Below are positions 62,213 through 64,000 of a stretch of 64,000 nucleotides of DNA, one piece after another. The notes below the pieces were generated by a model. It did not search any database. It had not been told where the DNA came from and saw nothing but the letters and a program-made list of their open reading frames with translations. The DNA is from UBA868 sp016776875. GTDB taxonomy: Bacteria; Pseudomonadota; Gammaproteobacteria; Arenicellales; UBA868. Location of the stretch: the NCBI GenBank assembly GCA_051201585.1, contig CP179198.1, positions 124,001 to 188,000 on the forward strand, given 5' to 3'. Position 1 is the stretch's first letter. Each line of letters starts with the position of its first letter. The position numbers and the translations under genes are program-made.

Positions 62213-63226
62213 TTATTGAGCGGCCCTGAACTCCCCTGGCGTTTGGCCTGTCCATTTTTTAAATGAACGACCGAAATTAGCCGGCTCGGTATAGCCTAAA
62301 AGATAGGTAATCTCGCCGATTGTTTTGGTGTTTTCAGTGAGATATTGAGTGGCAAGATCTTTGCGCACCTCCTCGACTAACCCCTTGAATGTAAAGCCGC
62401 GTTCTTGCAGCTCCCGCTGGAGTTGTCTCACGCTGACATTTAGTTTTTTTGCCACCACGACCTGGTCAGGTTTGGATTCGGTCAGGTTCTCGATAAGTTG
62501 CACACGGACCTGCGTCACAAAATCGGCAAGCTCGTATCGGGCCAGATATTCGGTAACGGATTCGTCGGTGATTCGCGCCAGTAGCGGGTTGGCGTCCGGC
62601 AGGTGTCGCTCGAGAAGATTTTTACCGAATGTAAGGGCCCAGCGGTCAGTGCCAAACGCGATAGTGCAGTTGAAGAAATTTTGATAGACGCTCGCACAGT
62701 CGGTGTTGTCATGTGGAAATTCAACTTTCTGCGGGGTAATTTTCTCGCTGAGGGCGAGGCGGCAGAGTCGGGTGGTTGCAACCAGTAACGCATCCGCGGA
62801 TGCCGTTTGAAAATCAGGGGTGATCTTTTTTGCCTGATAGATGAGTTCGTAGGTTTCGCTTGTCTCACGAAGCATGATGTCGGCGTTCGTGGACACGAGT
62901 CGCTGAAACCGGATCAAACGCTCAAGTGCACTCTTTAAGGTATCACTCACAAGCCATCCAAGCCCGAGGCCGTGAATCGTGCCGGGTGAAATCGCTTCAC
63001 CTATATCAAGACCGATACAGGGCCGCTGGCTTCGTTCAATGGCAAGCTTCCAGAGTTTTTGATGCTGATTAAGGGAAATTCGACTGTCCGGTTGCTGAAG
63101 CAAGTCAGCATCAATACCGGCATCCTTGAGCAGTGCATCGGGGTTGCAGCCATAGCGTTGTGCAACCCGGGAGATCGCCAGTGCGATATTTGAGAGCACG
63201 GTATGTTCTTCGTCGATCAATGTCAT
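62213..63226 (-). CDS. AraC family transcriptional regulator
   Basis: This 337-residue protein has an N-terminal sensing domain (GCNPDALLKDAGIDADLLQ..., PGTIHGLGLGWL) and a C-terminal AraC HTH pair (KLNVSVRQLQRELQERGFTF, then EITYLLGYTEPANFGRSFKKW with GQTPGEFR). It is the type with an arabinose-binding-like domain found near acyl-CoA or amino-acid genes. The target is unknown; nearest candidates are the photolyase or flavodoxin-like genes. Confidence 0.92.
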   Translation of the reverse strand: MTLIDEEHTVLSNIALAISRVAQRYGCNPDALLKDAGIDADLLQQPDSRISLNQHQKLWKLAIERSQRPCIGLDIGEAISPGTIHGLGLGWLVSDTLKSALERLIRFQRLVSTNADIMLRETSETYELIYQAKKITPDFQTASADALLVATTRLCRLALSEKITPQKVEFPHDNTDCASVYQNFFNCTIAFGTDRWALTFGKNLLERHLPDANPLLARITDESVTEYLARYELADFVTQVRVQLIENLTESKPDQVVVAKKLNVSVRQLQRELQERGFTFKGLVEEVRKDLATQYLTENTKTIGEITYLLGYTEPANFGRSFKKWTGQTPGEFRAAQ

Positions 63227-63376
63227 GTGATGCTGGTCTGCTACTGCTAAGTTTGATCAAGTTTTGGCGTCTGATGATTACGCAAAACATCCAGTTCTAG
63301 CGATGATAACTCGCCCGACAACACTTCCTCAAAAAAAATGGAAAATCATCATTCCCGGTCAAGGGTTTTGTTTCGT

Positions 63377-63604
63377 ATGCAAACAAATAACAATTTCGAA
63401 TGGCGCGTCAGCCCCGTTACTTTCGACTCGATTGGGGCAAGGCATATTGCGCTTAAATTAAAAATCCTGGGCATTGGCGTCGTGGTTTGTCCTGACGATG
63501 AGTATGTGGAAAAAGGAGTTCCCGTTACGTTTAATGCCCGCGAATATTTTGAGGAATCAGATCCATCAACGGGTCAAGTACTTGATGGATCACCTGTGCG
63601 TTAA
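63377..63604 (+). CDS. Small hypothetical protein
   Basis: The 75-residue frame from ATG 63377 reads MQTNNNFEWRVSPVTFDSIG, then a hydrophobic ALKLKILGIGVVVC and an acidic end (REYFEESDPSTGQ). A longer upstream ATG at 63338 is possible. No family. It lies 51 bp before the flavodoxin-like gene on the same strand. Confidence 0.4.
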   Translation: MQTNNNFEWRVSPVTFDSIGARHIALKLKILGIGVVVCPDDEYVEKGVPVTFNAREYFEESDPSTGQVLDGSPVR

Positions 63605-63655
63605 GATTAACGACGACATTCCTAATTCATTTCAAAAAGCGACGATTCAATACAG

Positions 63656-64000
63656 ATGGCATCCAAGACCTTGCTGGTGGTTGCGCATTCACCATCACCC
63701 AACACAGAGAGATTGCGCGCAGCGATTGTTGAGGGTGTGGACACCGCTAATCTTCGTGATCTTCAGTTAGTGGTGAAAACGCCATTTGAGGCGCAAGCCC
63801 CGGATGTGTTGTCGAGTGACGCAGTCATACTCGGGACCACCGAGAATCTGGGATATATGAGCGGGGCGCTTAAAGACTTTTTTGATCGGGTCTATAACCC
63901 TTGTCTTGAGCAAACACGGGCGATGCCTTACGCGGCCTACATTCGAGCGGGTCTTGATGGCACGGGTACCAGTCGTGCCATTACTTCAATTACTGCCGGA
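63656..64000 (+). CDS. Flavodoxin-like / NAD(P)H-dependent reductase, 5' part
   Basis: ATG at 63656 opens a frame that runs off the right edge (115 codons). The start MASKTLLVVAHSPSPNTERL is a flavodoxin-type FMN phosphate loop. AVILGTTENLGYMSGALKDFFDRVYN is the second FMN-binding loop of WrbA/flavodoxin-like proteins. It may reduce quinones or transfer electrons. The C-terminus is not in the window. Confidence 0.8.
   Translation, partial: MASKTLLVVAHSPSPNTERLRAAIVEGVDTANLRDLQLVVKTPFEAQAPDVLSSDAVILGTTENLGYMSGALKDFFDRVYNPCLEQTRAMPYAAYIRAGLDGTGTSRAITSITAG

Noticed and set aside
1..64000. CRISPR arrays, tRNA and rRNA genes
   Set aside because: No regular direct repeats with spacers, and no cloverleaf or rRNA-like sequence noticed on reading both strands. 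A dedicated scan could still find a tRNA.

Overview
The window looks like chromosome of a marine or aquatic Gammaproteobacterium-like proteobacterium. The evidence is a complete polyhydroxybutyrate (PHB) block, a class GN sortase with its vWFA target protein, EttA, MsrPQ, a DASH cryptochrome and several Fe(II)/2-oxoglutarate dioxygenases. Coding density is high. I saw no rRNA, tRNA, CRISPR array or intact insertion sequence.

Layout. 0-3.7 kb: PHB genes (phasin, phaA, phaB, phaR) with a divergent, truncated gene at the left edge. 3.7-28.5 kb: ordinary metabolic and housekeeping genes: a frameshifted ThDP enzyme, creatininase-like hydrolase, MazG-like pyrophosphatase, malonyl-CoA synthase, M20 amidohydrolase, MocA-like transferase, HPP membrane protein, RRM protein, msrPQ, a PhyH/PaaK-like/enoyl-CoA hydratase operon, rmuC (frameshifted), PIF1-like helicase, IYD-like nitroreductase, ettA, HU-like protein, M48 lipoprotein and a DUF2779 double nuclease. 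28.7-39.3 kb: an accessory defence-type island. A C5 DNA methyltransferase faces a six-gene minus-strand operon: sigma-70-region-4/HNH-repeat protein, Z1 ATPase, ParB-domain protein, Mrr-like nuclease, small protein, and a PD-(D/E)XK nuclease broken by an in-frame amber codon. A frameshifted recQ lies beyond it. This island is the best candidate for a little-described system. 39.3-44.9 kb: a sigma-like/single-TM pair, an 88-bp MITE-like inverted repeat, a DUF4258 gene, and the sortase pair. 44.8-50.8 kb: a cassette of short, mostly orphan genes, several with near-identical AGGAGA ribosome-binding sites, around an ADP-ribosylglycohydrolase. 50.9-51.9 kb: small genes and a 340-bp block at 76% A+T. 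52-64 kb: DUF1989, TauD, fused ABC exporter, amber-interrupted DUF1254 protein, Kef-type antiporter, DASH cryptochrome, PilX-like protein, AraC regulator and a truncated flavodoxin-like gene.

A cross-cutting observation: three recognisable genes (ThDP enzyme, rmuC, recQ) and two probable small genes (48.1-48.5 and 48.9-49.1 kb) are each restored by deleting exactly one base. Two further genes (30.1-30.7 and 57.3-58.3 kb) each carry one in-frame TAG. This is either unpolished sequence or real gene decay. Those loci should be checked against reads before any biology is built on them.

Family names come from recognising motifs by eye. No database search was run.
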